64,000 nt of DNA, from NCBI RefSeq assembly GCF_036884655.1, contig NC_088339.1, positions 27,795,501 through 27,859,500 of the forward strand, read 5' to 3'. A program made the translations under genes and the position numbers. Below the pieces are notes generated by a model. The model ran no database searches and was not told the DNA's origin. It saw nothing but the letters and a program-made list of their open reading frames with translations. This document shows positions 50,451 through 63,218 of the stretch, one piece after another (within the stretch, counting starts at the first letter, position 1; each line of letters starts with the position of its first letter). The DNA is from Musa acuminata AAA Group. Lineage: Eukaryota > Streptophyta > Magnoliopsida > Zingiberales > Musaceae.

Positions 50451-51935
50451 ACGGCACTCCTGCTATTGATCTTTTGATGTTGCAAAACCATAAATCTTTT
50501 TTGACTTATGATGCCTGGGGGCTTTCCATGCACGGTTGTAGCAATCCATCTGATTTTTTCAGAGTTCTGAAATATTAACTCCCCCCCCCCCCACCCTTCC
50601 CTGCTCATCAATAAGAAAAATCCTGAAGGAATATATTGTGTGAGATTAGTGTATTAATGCAATCTCTCACTATTCTTTTTGCTTGATCATTTGTCCAGGG
50701 GATCTTTTGGTTGTGTTTGAATTGGAGGGGCGCAATGTTCTTGTTGATGGTTGTGTGGTGAATCTTTTTGTCTTGTAGCATGAAATGCAATTTCAAGAGA
50801 GTTTTACCTTTCTGTTTGCGATGATATCATTTTTAATTCAAATCCTTAGCACTTAGGTAAAGGAGCAATATTATAGCTTATCTTTTTTTTATAATTAAAT
50901 AATTCGCCTTTAAAAGTTCACATGCAAAAGCACAATTTGTACTTGCATCTTTTCTTCTTTGCATTTGCTGCTTTAACTTCTCTAGTTATGTTACCAGGGC
51001 AAATTCTTCCCGAAAGTCTCAGTTTTCATTATTTTTTATAGTGGTTTTTTTTTGTTTTATTCCCACAAAATGTTCCATTTTGATCTTTATTTTTTTACCT
51101 TTGGTATTCGTCGCTTTCGTCTACTAGTGGCATCGTATGATCAGTGTCTTCCCTTGTGCCAAATGCCACGAGATCAAGATCGTGTATTATTGTTTGGTGC
51201 TCGAGTGCCAGTCGAATGTTATTGTTTGGTGCTCGAGTGCCAGTCGAATGTTTTGTGTATTATCAAATGTTTTTTGTTGTTTTGAAAGTTGGGTGTTTTT
51301 TAGCTTCAGTTGATTTCAGCACTGCAATCTCTGTTATAACAATATAACCCTTATCTCTGTAATTCTCATTCTCAAGATTTACACCCTCATCTCTCATCTC
51401 CATAAGGACTTAAGAATTTGGATGACAACGTCAGATGGGCTCTTCTGTTTTTGTGTTAGTGCATTTAGACTACACTTCTAAGAGTGATCTAAATACAGAC
51501 TTAGTAACTGAAGCAGCCCAATAAATAAAAAAGAATCACTTTTTCTTTCATGGATTGACACATCAAATATACTACAGCAATGATGTCTTGGGTGACATCT
51601 TAAGAAGGCTAATCATTCATATGACTCACCTTATGACTCTCTTACATGCAGCCTATAAATAGTTGCTGTTCTGCCAATTGCTTCGATTGATATTTTTTAC
51701 AACAAAATTCCTGACAATCTACCAAACAATCAAAATTATTGACATGAATCCCATGTCAAAATAGGGCTTCTTCAGATAATTTGCACAAGTCTTCTTCATT
51801 CCATCCACGGCTGCTTCAGCAAGTCATTCTTCCATGTTTATTAACAGCTGCTTAAGTTGCACTGGTGCATGTTGATTTGAAAATGTTGATCTATTAACAA
51901 TCACTTGAGATGTTTGGAAACCTTTGTACTTGATG
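50451..51935. other. Spacer between convergent genes
   Basis: The left part is the ligase 3' untranslated region, with a C12 run at 50581-50592. The rest is AT-rich, with a perfect 32-bp tandem duplication at 51189-51252 and no exon. The right end is the 3' flank of the DUF1336 gene. Confidence 0.55.
51189..51252. repeat. Perfect 32-bp tandem duplication
   Basis: Two identical units (51189-51220 and 51221-51252), each containing TTTGGTGCTCGAGTGCCAGT. Confidence 0.97.
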
Positions 51936-54900
51936 TCAATGCGCTGCAAGTTGAAGGTATTTGGTATAATCAATCCCATTTAACCGTACACAACATAGTA
52001 TATTCTCTGGCAATTCTTCTGCCTTGTTTCCCTGTACAAGAAAGAAATTACTTACTTCAGTGTTCCCAATTTTTAATCACGTAAATGCTAAATTTTAAAG
52101 GAAGTAGTCCATCGTATGTTTCTTATTCAAGTTGTACTAAACATAAAAGAGCTACCTGTATCGTTAGGCCAAAATCCAAGACACACAGCTTCAGCCTGTC
52201 AAGGAATGCTTCAAATCCTTTCCTTGAGATGTAACTAAATCTGTGCATGTCCAAATCTATCTCGAAATAATTTTTACCCTGCAAATGTTGCATCATAGCG
52301 GCAACATTAGGCTCACCATATGATGCATTTGAGTGCTGAAATAAGCATCACTGCAGCAAGCAATTGATCCTGACTTTTAGGAAGAATATTTATTGACAGT
52401 ATGTAAGTGAACTTTCAAAGCAAGCAAACTTGAACACAGTTTAGCGGGCATGGAGCAAGCATTGCTTTTTAAATTTCTGGTAATCCATACCTCATGCGCA
52501 CTCTTTAACTATTGTGATTTTGATAGCACATAAGTAGTTACTTGGAAGCATATAATATTTCACTAATATTTGTGTCTTCAATATCTGATCAGAAATTGAA
52601 TGTAGCTTTAATATGTAGGAGGAAATTGAAACAATGGAGGCATGAATTTACATGCAGGCAGAGAGGTTGATCTCACAACACAGACCTATGAAGCTAAAGA
52701 TGAAAAGGATCAATTTTATATTAAAAAGTATATAGTAAGAATAATTGCATAATCACTAAGTATTTTGTGGATCTGAAAATGATATGATTTTGCTTTAATG
52801 TACAAAGAGGGATGAACTTACCAAGTAGAAATCATGCTGAGGACGGGACAGAACTGGCTTCTCATTGTAGGCATGCATAAGCTTCCTCTCAGCAGCGTTT
52901 AGAGGAAGATCCTCCAAATTTGCTACACGACCAAGTATTTTTAACCTTTCTCTGAAGGGAACTGATGTATCCATAGCAAAACCTTTGACCCTTTCTACCT
53001 CATCATCGATTAACCTCTACCAAGTATCAAGATAGAAATATATGAACAATTGAGCATAAAGAAAACCAGCATATCTATATTTCCTACTGACAAAAGCAGC
53101 ACATTTTTGAAGAAATACAAATTAGAAGCGCAAGGTAATCAACAATGCAAGATAGACTGCTGATGCCTGCATACTATTGTGCAGCAGCCGGCCTGCCTGT
53201 CTGTCTTGGTATACCAAATTGACATAAGATGGATGGCATAGCGGGCCATAGAAATGAATAATAAGATCAGATTTATGTATAGCAGTAGAGAAGAACATGA
53301 AATATTAAACAATATAAGAGAGATTAGAAGTAGAGAAATATAAATCCAACAATACCTCTTCACTTACACAGGTTTTAGAAGAAGTCAATGGTCTTATGTG
53401 GGAACAGGTTTGCAATCTTGTCATTTTCTACAGTAGATGGGTGGTTCTAAATCTATAGAAGGTCAACAAGACACAAGGGCTGGGAGCTCAACAAAAAGTC
53501 CTCAGAATAATCATCAAAATGCTAATCGAAAAACCACTTCCTAGCGGGCAGGAATGAGATTAAATTTTGATGATTATTTTGCAACTTCACAGGTCCTCCA
53601 AGAATTGAAAAGGGCTGAAAGTTGGTACATGGTGTACTGTCAGTTAACCATACAGAATAGTGATTTGCGAAGCAGATTCCAAAAAAAAATTTATTGAATC
53701 AAGGCTTAGTAATGCAATCTTTGTGATAGATTGAGGTGGATGTCGCATAACAAATTTGAACAACCCTTTCAATTTTCGTATTAAAAAAATAGTCACTTAG
53801 GTCTTCTCTACGAAAACATGATCAAAATATACTAGTGATGTGATCTGTATGAGACTAGTGGACTACTCAGGTTATCCACAATGTTATGACAAGGCACAAC
53901 AAGGGCAAGGAAATTAGTCCAAATCCAATTTGACCACTCATACGACATCACATGTACCAAAAACTATAATTTGTGCATTTGAAGCACCTCAACTTTGAAA
54001 ACCTTTCAATTTTGGTACTTAAAAAAGCACAAAGAAAATCAATTACATTGCTGTATCGATAAAATTTATTGAACATACTGAGTTTAAGCTACAGGGTCGA
54101 GCATTAAAGATGAAATAATTGGCTGATGTAAAACAACAGGGCACATTACATCATTGTTAAGATGTATAAAGCCTTTGAAGTTGGAAAAGCATACGGTTTA
54201 TTAGATGGACAAAAATGCAACATGATGAGCAGAATTTATCTCACTCGAATATTCTCCAAGAAATGCGATGGAAGTTCCTTAGAATAGCCTTCAGAGAGCC
54301 TAAAATATAACACAAAACTTATTCCTTCACCATCGGTTTCACTCTGAAATATGGTAGCAGGATAGAGTGGAATCTGTAATAGACATGACAAATCTGGCAG
54401 ATCAGGAGACAGCCTAAAACTTAAAAAGCTACTGAAATAATATAAATAATAAGGAAAATTCTTCAAAACATCAATTTAGATCGATATTTTACTGGATCCT
54501 GGATTCATTGTGTGAAATGCTTTTTCTTTTTTGAATATCATTCTGGTAGCAAGAACATGTACAATGCTTATATGTTCAAGCTAACTTGAGAAAGATTATA
54601 TTTCTAGAAACCATTGTGGACCATTTGGCTCAATATCTAAACCTGGCTTCACAAATTTATAAAATGACATACAAGTTTCAACTCAAGGAGACCTTATGTA
54701 TCCTTTGTGTTAGTCAGCATATCAGGATGAATGACCAGCTGCCAGCTGACAATGCTGATCTCCTAGCTGTTGCATTAACATGTCACTATATCCTTTTTCT
54801 TCTTTTTGTTTTCCTTACATGTTGCAACAACACGTCAATATATCCTTTTTTTCTTGCTATATCCTTTTGAAGCCCATATATATGCATAAGATGAGAATGG

Positions 54901-57900
54901 ATAACATGAGAGAGAATTATATAAGATGATGTGACATATGCTTAGGAGACCTCCGGATATGATATTTAGAAGAGATGAAACGATTAATATTAGTGGGAGA
55001 GGTAGAGGAAGACCTAAAAAACTTCAATGCAAACTATAAATAAAGATTTAAATCCTCTAGACTTAACTAAATATATGGCTTCTTATAGATCTCAATGGCG
55101 GCAAAGAATCTATATAGTCGATTCCCTAAATAGTTGGGATTTACGGTCTTGTTGTTGTCGTCGTTTTGAAGCCCATAATAACATAGATGGGTGCTAGACA
55201 ACTAAGCACTGATTGCTATTTACTATTTGCTCTTTCTGAAAATTATATTTGTGAAATTTCTTCTATCATACAGATCTCCATATATTTAATATTTTCAAAG
55301 TACTCAAGGTATGTTCTTGGTATTTCTGCTTGTTGGCAAATGTGTTAATACTAAATTTTATGGCTCTTTTCAATAATAAGGAGAATAGTGTTGCCCTTGA
55401 CTGATTCAGTCAAGATTTTTTATCCTTGTAATTATTGAATATTGATGATGTAGATTTGGATGCCAAGAAAAGAATAGCTATTATCACTATCCATATGATT
55501 GTCTTCAAGATTTATATAAGACGAATAATAATCAACTTCATCTGGGTAGGAAAAACATCCCAAAGAAGTAATAAGAAATAAGCATGTAAATCATGACAAT
55601 AATGTCTCATATAGAAACAAAAAGTGCAAAACAATTAACAAATTGTTCGGTCACATAGCCCCTTGATATGCCAGCCACAGCATGTCATGCACGAAAGAAA
55701 GGAATTCAGAAACTCTATTATTCCCACAACGAAAGTAAACCTAATCCATCTTAATAAGCAGATAAAGTCTGTCCAGATATCTTAGGATGCCTTCGATAAA
55801 TTTGAATTTATTTTTAAAGACAAAGAAAACCACAACTCGAGGCAGTGTTTCATTTGAACTACTAACTAGCATGAATAGAAAACTGAACTTAGTAAAGTTT
55901 TATTTTAGAACATCATAAAGAACAAACATCCTGGAAATAGAATTCATGAAATATATATAACTTCAGTCAGAGTCACTCGGGATTATACCTGAATGTTAAC
56001 CACAAGAATAGGTGGGAACTTGCCAGATGGATTGAAGATGGGAAGTTCCACAAATCGAGCAATGTGATTAATTTTCTGCTGAGACAGGTAGACATCAACA
56101 CCAAAAGGACAGTATGCTGCATAATTTGGAGCAAACTCTTTCTTCTTATCCCTGGAATCAGACACAAACTAATGTAAAATTTCAGTCACATGTAGATCAT
56201 CTCCAACTCCAAGTTAAAGTATGCATGCTAAATTGTATAGAAGCTAAAAATTAAAATAATTGGACAACACCTGCCTAAGGTAATGTTCTCCCCGCACTCT
56301 GAATGTATTGGGTTCAATGAACGACCAGCTATCAAGCATTTTCTTTTCCAGCAAGCAGAATTGGACTTGAGATCCTGCTAGTGGCTTTTCGAGAAAGGCC
56401 TTTGTAGAAACTTAATGCGAAGCAAAGACAAAAAATCAGTAAGTTACATGATCACAGATAGAAATCCTCAAAAGATTTTCATGATCTCTTATGCTGGATA
56501 TGCTCTTCAAATTGTAAAGAAACTGAAAAAAGCGAAATGGCATCGGTGAAGAATCTTCAGAATAACATAGTTCAACCAAAATTGTGTCCAAGATTCTCTT
56601 GCAATAAATCAGAAACAAAACAATGTAGAAAAGCCAAAGAACAATCTACTGGTGGTCAAGTTATGACTAAGAAATATTCTCAGATAGCCAGAGGTACCCC
56701 TCAACACTAAGGTATAAATACAATACTAATCTATTAGACAAGAGTTAGAATAAGTAATATTAAACAGAAATCCGAAGAGGCAATGTTATAACTTGGGAGA
56801 CCTACATCAGAAAATTAAATAATGACACTTGAGAAGATATATGAAGGCAAAGAGTGGGGATCAACAATTGATTGATGACAATTGCTTATTAGTTTCAGAA
56901 AAAAAAAACATAACAAGCTTGTCCCACACAAAAACCAGCATCATATGAAGCCGAAAGTCGGAGGAGTTTGGTATCATTATATGGAAAAACCCGTATCCAG
57001 ATAAAAAAGGGTAGTTACTAACATAGTGTTGATGTAGCATGTGCTTCCCCTGACTTCCGCTTGAAGGAAAGCTTCAAAGAAGCCTTTTTGGCCGAGTTTG
57101 GTGGACTGGTGCTTAGGGCTTTTCTCTTTTCAATTGTGGACGTTGCAACAACAAGGCAAGGCAAACAGTTGTTTGGAAGGATACCACAATTGTTCAAAAT
57201 TCCCCTATCACTGTGACCAGCATTCTCATCCACAGAAATGACTGACACATCCTCATGACTTACAAAGGCTTTCGCAGTATTCTCCAAGTTCATTGACAAC
57301 TGCTCCCCTAATTTTAGTCCCTTCTGCTTTCCATCAATAGAATTGCTGGTGAAAGCATTTGGGTCGTTCGCTCCAAGGTTGTCATCTCTATAGGATGTAG
57401 GGCTCATTGTGAATTCACCTTCACAACCATTTACAGAGAAATTTACAATGCATATCAGTACCAAGGAAGCTGGAATTAGCTCAAAGAAAATCGCAGACAG
57501 CATCAACGATGACCATCCTAATTTCATCAAATCAATTAAAATGAAAAATCATCACCAAGAGTCCATGATCGAGTACCAATATGATACGTGCAACATACCA
57601 TCTTGAACACTATGGAAATCCTCCTCATCTGATTCTATAGCAGAGAAAGTGTCAAACCATGCTTCTTCGACGGTCGTGGCTGACACCATAACTTCAATTT
57701 AAGCAATGCCAAACAGTTAGGAGTAATAGAAAAAGATTGCTCAAAGGAATAATTCCAATCATTGCAAACAATTTGCAAAATAGATAAAATCAGTATGAGA
57801 CACGTCCAAGAAGGAGGACGATGATAAATATTTCAAGCCTTGAGAATTCACTCAAAAAAGAAATTTTTTGCTATAAACTGTGTATTTCAAATGCAGAATC

Positions 57901-58442
57901 TGAGTCAGCAATATTCCGTCAAATTGCGTACGATTGCAGCAGTATAAACTATAAGCTTCTTCTGGCTAACATCTCGATTTGATCAAGATATTAGTTCTGT
58001 TAAGATAGATTGATACCATTAAGAACTGGAGGTAAACGTTTGCTTTCCCTTTACCATGATCTTCTAAGGGCCTTAAAATTATCAGTCGAAACCTCGAACC
58101 AGGGGGCCAAAATCGGAACTTGGAAAGCAAAACCGGCCGGGCACAATGCACATCAGGAAACGATGCACAGATCAAGAAAACCGATCTTTTTCGCCAAAAG
58201 CAACCGCATCAAGCCCCAAAAAATAAAAAACAGAAACAGAATCAAGCCATAACCTTGGAACGCGGGGTTGCTGTAAGACATGGGATCGGCCCCGTCCAAC
58301 CCCTGGGCCTCTTCGATCCTCTCCATCACCTTCCGCGTCACCGCTCGCCACTTGGTCGCCCTCCTCCGCCGCCGCCGCGTCCCTCCCGGCGAGCTCCGCC
58401 GCCCTCCCACGCACCTGTCCGGCCTCGAGACGCACAACCCCA

Positions 58443-58443
<1 letters not shown>
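51936..58443 (-). CDS. DUF1336 / EDR2 C-terminal domain protein with MGxC start (506 residues)
   Basis: Nine minus-strand exons: 58254-58443, 57599-57691, 57023-57418, 56275-56410, 55989-56151, 54245-54373, 52822-53016, 52156-52278, 51936-52031 (1521 nt, frame exact). The N-terminus [14 protein letters not shown] is a strong N-myristoylation signal with a neighbouring Cys for palmitoylation, followed by a [12 protein letters not shown] basic patch. This points to membrane attachment. [26 protein letters not shown] and HSVQDG mark the linker typical of the CW14-like group. The C-terminal half is DUF1336: [101 protein letters not shown] and [17 protein letters not shown]. Unlike full EDR2 it has no PH or START domain. 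Biochemical function is unknown. The intron between exons 4 and 5 is either GC-AG or a GT-AG variant that adds seven residues. Confidence 0.88.
54935..55172 (+). pseudogene. LINE (L1-like) ORF2 C-terminal remnant
   Basis: On the plus strand, antisense to the host intron, the translation gives [18 protein letters not shown] and, with stops, the usual end of plant L1-type reverse transcriptases, with GGGATTTACGGTC and a TTGTTGTTG tail. It is 5'-truncated and contains several stops and frame changes. It lies in an intron (exons 5/6) of the DUF1336 gene and cannot be active. Confidence 0.7.
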
Positions 58444-58488
<45 letters not shown>

Positions 58489-59300
58489 CCTGCTCCTCTC
58501 TTAGGATCGAAATGTTGGGGTCTGCAATCTGATTCCGAGATCCAGGAAGAAGAATAGCGGCCCGACCGAGGAGGACTTGGGGGGATCGTAACTCACATCG
58601 TCAATACCATCGTATCCACATCTCCATTATAAAACCAACAACATGATCGATCGGCTCAACAACAGCGAGAGAGAGCGAGAGAGAGGATTGGCGCATCCCT
58701 TGTGCACCTCTCTTGTTGTTGGTTGATCACTGGGGTCCGCATCGAATGACCTTCTGAGGTAGCGGGTAACAAACGAACAAGTGCGGGAAAACATGATCCG
58801 CTCGGCAACACCAGGAGAGAGAGAGAGAGAGAGAGAGAGGCGGGGATTGGGCCGAATAGTGCAGAGATTTGGCCGATGAATACCCTTCCCTTCACCTCTC
58901 TTGTCATTGGCGTATAGGTGGGGCCCACGTAAAACAACCGGGTGCAATCGTGGCTGAGAAGCCAACGAGTGGAAATTCTTTGCACTTCTCGGAAGGCTTC
59001 GCTCAGGTGACGCCGCGTGTCGGCCGCTGTGATCCGCACGCTCTCTTGTCCTCTCTCTCTCTCTCTCTCTCTGTGTGATGGGTGTTGCCTCCCACGCTTG
59101 GATCGCGTGGAAGGTTGCGGTCGACCGGAGAGACGTGGATACATTAACATCCTTACGTGTGCGGGCGAGTGGTTGGGATCAACTCGGACTCTGATGTCCT
59201 CGGCCAATGCCATCGTTGACTGCGAGAGTTATTGTGGGGTCGATCTGGCCATTGGTGTGTGGTCGATGAGTCGGAGAGTCGGGCACTCAAGTTAGCTTAA
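58444..59300. promoter_or_regulatory. DUF1336 gene leader and promoter region, GC-rich with GA/CT tracts
   Basis: A (CT)n tract (58447-58484) begins three bases beyond the start codon, so the transcript leader is (GA)n. Two more tracts lie at 58819-58839 and 59052-59074. Two imperfect copies of a segment starting AACATGATC near 58639 and 58791, each with a GA tract and CACCTCTCTTGT, form a decayed tandem duplication. An open 185-codon minus-strand frame here is driven by the repeats and is not taken as a gene. Confidence 0.55.
58447..58484. repeat. (CT)n microsatellite in a probable 5' untranslated region
   Basis: About 19 CT units directly upstream of the minus-strand start codon at 58443. 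In the RNA it would be a GA tract. GA tracts in plant leaders can bind BPC/GAGA-type factors (family knowledge). Confidence 0.95.
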
Positions 59301-60535
59301 ATGATGTGACAGCGTCACACAGTGCATGAATCCAAATCAATTTCAACATATTCTGATTGAAAAAGCATGGCATTTCAAGGGAAAGGGTTCGATCTAAAAT
59401 ACTTTACAGGTAAAGATGCGTTTAGTAGTATCAAATTTCAATACTTCGTTATGAGCAGCGAAAGGTAAGCATTGACCGGTCAAAAGAAGCATGTTTCACG
59501 ATGTGTTATCATTATCGTATGGATAAATTCCTTGTCGACGACGATCTCTCACGAGGTTTGTTCGTCGAGGATGGAGAAAGTGAAGGAGATGGATTTTACC
59601 TTTCACGTGATAACATGGAATACATTTATGATTACAAGTAGAACACCCTCGCTCGTGCTTTTGATTGTTGACATCTCCTTGATAGATAATTTCATGTGGA
59701 TTCCTTTAATTCATCAAAATGATTGTCACTTCCACAGTCATTTTGATGAATTAAAGGAATCCTAAATGTTGTTGGTTTCGATTTTGCTAGAATCCAAGGG
59801 ATCGATCTCTTATCATTGGAGTGGGGATGTTCTTTAACAACAACTTCCTATATTTTGTTTCAACTAATTAAGAGAGATACCATTAATACCATTAAGTAAT
59901 CTGTCATTAGAGAGAGAATACTTAATTGCTTGGAAAAAAATAAAAGGGAGAGAGAAAAATTCACTTCCTATTTAACACATATAAATAGCATTAGAATCTA
60001 TCACACATCTTTTTCTTTGAATGACAATTTTCTATTTCAAAATGAATACTGATAGATGTTTACTATTGCAGGATGATGAGGCATCATACAAAGTTATTAG
60101 CTCAAGTATGTGGTAAGATGCTCACCTTCCTTTGGATTTGAAATCCATTTTGTACCGAGTTCTTTAGGTCGTCCTGTGGACATTTAAAGCTTTCTTTTCT
60201 GAATTAAAAAAAAAAAGGTGATAGCTGGTAATTTCAGGGAAGATATTAAGAGCGTGTGTGCAATAATTTGTTGATTCATAGAAGAACTGAAAGTCTAACA
60301 TAACAAGAAAGCTTAGATGAAAAGGCTTCAAATCTTGATGTGTCTCTGACAACATTAATTCTTGAGATATATATTAAAAGAAGAGAGAGAGATGTACACA
60401 AATGGTGACAAATAAATCTAAATTTTAGTTACTAAGTTTTTCATTACAAAGCATGCACTGATAAAATATATATATTAAGGAGGAAAACAGTTCATTTTGT
60501 TATTCCATTACAACACATCTTAATCCATTACATGG
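59301..60535. other. Spacer with a perfect hairpin
   Basis: No exon is supported. AT-rich from about 59800. It contains the hairpin described separately. The right end is the 3' flank of the minus-strand gene at 60536. Confidence 0.55.
59698..59762. repeat. Perfect 25-bp inverted repeat with a 15-nt loop
   Basis: Arms 59698-59722 and 59738-59762 are exact reverse complements, each containing TTCCTTTAATTCATCAAAAT in one orientation, separated by 15 nt. Outside the arms the pairing continues weakly (CATGT versus AAATG). The transcript would form a stable stem-loop on either strand. It could be a miRNA-like precursor, a tiny foldback insertion, or chance duplication with inversion. Confidence 0.9.
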
Positions 60536-63218
60536 TCAATAATACTGCCAATACTCTTCCTTGCAAGAACATGTTACCACCCACATAAGAAACGAAAGAA
60601 ATCCATCGCGCGCACAAGACCAAACATAGAGCCTTCCAACCACAGTGGCGATGAGATAAGTAGCTGAGTCCTGCAGTTATCAGCAATCGGAATCAGATGG
60701 AGTATGAAAAGATTTCGTTTTCAGTTTATAAAGTTGTTCTTTCTGACATTTAGAAGAATGTACTATGAGCTGTTGACCTTTCACAATGATCCTTACCCTC
60801 AATGGAGACTAATCATTTGTGTGATAGAAAGGAAAGTAACAGGGCTAGTAAAAGGAAGACCACCATAATCTGCATTGAACATTACCAGGAAATTTAGGTG
60901 AAACTCTAGCCTTAAAGAAGCAATGATTGTTCTGGTGTATGGAGCACAACTCACCAGCAATGAAGTGTGACGATTGCTCTCGTGCATACGAAGTCCCCTA
61001 AAACACTCAAATTTTAAAAAAGAATGGCATAAATAAGAATCTTCAGAGAACAATGATTTAACAACGAACCTTGTATCAAGCAACCCAGAAGATCCACAAG
61101 CCTTCTGTATAGCCTCTACATGCTTACGAGTGAGCTTGGCATTTGGATCATTATCATCAATCTGAATGGCCAATTAACTTTTAGTCAATTCCTTATGTAC
61201 GGAACTAAGGATTACGATCATAAGTGGAAACGAAGGGCAGTTTTAGCATGATCTTCAAGTTAAAAAAAAAAACGGAAATCCAGATAAAATCATGTTGAAG
61301 AAATAGGGATGAGCATTTGGTCAGTTTAGTTGGTTTTAGGATATCTCAATTTGGAATTCTTGATCAATTATGAATTTTATCTGTCAAACTGAACTGAATT
61401 ATATTAAAAAAATGAACTGACCATACCATGCCGTATATTAAAATTCAGTTGGTTCAGTCAGTTTTTGACTTGCACGGGAGCAACAACTTCCAAGTGGAGG
61501 CTAGTGATTATGGCTTCATTTGTTTGTTCAAACACCAAGGCTGGTTCCTAAAAGGGGTTTGTAAATTATATTTATATTGCCATCAATAAGTCTGTTTAGT
61601 TTAATGTACACATTAATACTAAGAGTAAACTGCTCGACTAGATTGCTAAAGAAAAGTCTAATCTTAGTTTTGTTTATTCGGCTTATCCGGTTTTCATTCC
61701 ACAAAACATACCAAAAAAATTAAAGTTACCAAACCATACTGACCCATTAAGTAAACCAGATTACATTTACCAAGTAGGTTTGGTTTGATTCAGTAAATTA
61801 ATTTTGACCAAATAACTACAAGATGATGTTTACAAAGAATTTTAGTACATTTAACTCAGATGACATTTTGATCAAGTAAATCAGATGACATTTACCAAGT
61901 AATTCAGTAAATTAATTCATAAGATGGGGACAATGTGTCGGGACTCATTCAGCGGGTCTGTGGTAGGTGATGATACTTCCAACAATTTTCAGTGTGATTT
62001 GGTCCACCAAAATAGCAACCTCACCTTTATTCACTTTATATGCACATGTGAAAAGTCATTCACCTTCAAAATTATCATATAGTTATTCTGCATAATAGAG
62101 GATTCCTACCTTTGATTTCAGCAGAGAAGAAAATTCATAAAAAGCACCATATACATCTGACATTGAGTTTGTCTGGTCGATAATCTTAGCTGTTAGTCCT
62201 GCAAAAGAGCAGTGCCAAGAGATTAATAAGTGCAGAAATATATCAATCGATAATACAAAAAATTGGATTGTACTGAACTGAAATATGAAACTTTATAGAT
62301 ATCCAAGTGGAATAAAATAGCCCAAACCTTCTGTTAAGTACATCCAATAATTAAAATCATCTTGTCAACTAGTCACGGCAAGGATCATTAACAGCAAAAA
62401 GAAGGAAAAAAAAACAAACAGAGAGCCAGTCACATGTATATCATATGATTGTTATACAGTTTCATCTTCTATGGGAACAAATCCATTGTCACTTGCAATA
62501 TATATTATATTTTTTAGTTTCTTGATATCAGTAAATGCTGGAAAAAAGAGTCAACCTGGACCTACTCTAGATGCTAATTAGCAAAAACAAGTGAGTCAAG
62601 CTTCAAGCAACTATAGCTGTTGTTGGTAAATCACATAGTTATGGAAGCTCAAATCCTTGAATATGGAAGCTACGTTGGAGAATCACACGCATGTGGAAGC
62701 TGTAATCCTTGAGTATGGAAGTTGCATTGCTAGAATATGAAAGTTATATTCCTATACGGCTGTATATCCTAATTTAAATAAGATAGTTTCTAAGACTTAC
62801 ATGTGTAATTGTATCTCTAATACATTAGGGCCGTAATATGGTTTTTATATTTTACTTTTTTGGGATTTGGATCCTTATAAATTTGTAAGCTCCTTCATGA
62901 TCAACATGACCACCTTAAAATGCTTCATTAGCAAATTAAGAATGAGAGAGAGAATTTGTGCACTCCATAAATCCAAGTATTATGTTTTCGTATATAAGAG
63001 TCTATACAATAAAATAAGAGAACAGTTTTCACTATAACATCAAAACTGAATCAATCAAAAAAGAATGAATGAGAAAAAGTATACAATTAGGAAGTAGAGA
63101 AGAACATATGTAAATCATATTAATCCTGTCAAATGATCTTACCACGTCGCATTTTTACAACACCTCTAAACACCTCCACATTATTATAGCACAAGGCTAG
63201 GGTTCCAATTGCCATTAT
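60536..63218 (-). CDS. Unrecognised plant gene, 3' part (5' end outside or not found)
   Basis: Five minus-strand exons join in frame: 63143-63218, 62110-62198, 61070-61161, 60955-60997, 60536-60670 (435 nt, about 144 residues with the stop). All introns are GT-AG. The first exon starts at an acceptor (TTTAACAG), so at least one upstream exon is missing. It probably lies beyond the right edge. The peptide reads [20 protein letters not shown], then [68 protein letters not shown] and [10 protein letters not shown]. The mixed helical, basic and acidic pattern is plainly coding. The last exon ([20 protein letters not shown] onward) is less certain, and its hydrophobic content could be accidental. 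I cannot name the family and assign no function. Confidence 0.6.
62520..63000. mobile_element. Possible LTR-like fragment in an intron
   Basis: The block has internal short repeats (ATGGAAGCT, CAAATCCTTGAATATGG, CTGTAATCCTTGAGTATGG) and a tail with GAGAGAGAGAATTTGTGCAC, a pattern seen at the ends of copia-type LTRs. No borders are fixed, so this is a weak call. Confidence 0.25.

Noticed and set aside
58656..59213. 185-codon minus-strand frame
   Set aside because: The length comes from GA/CT repeats (RERERERER and SLSLSLSL runs) and duplicated segments. There is no domain or splice evidence.
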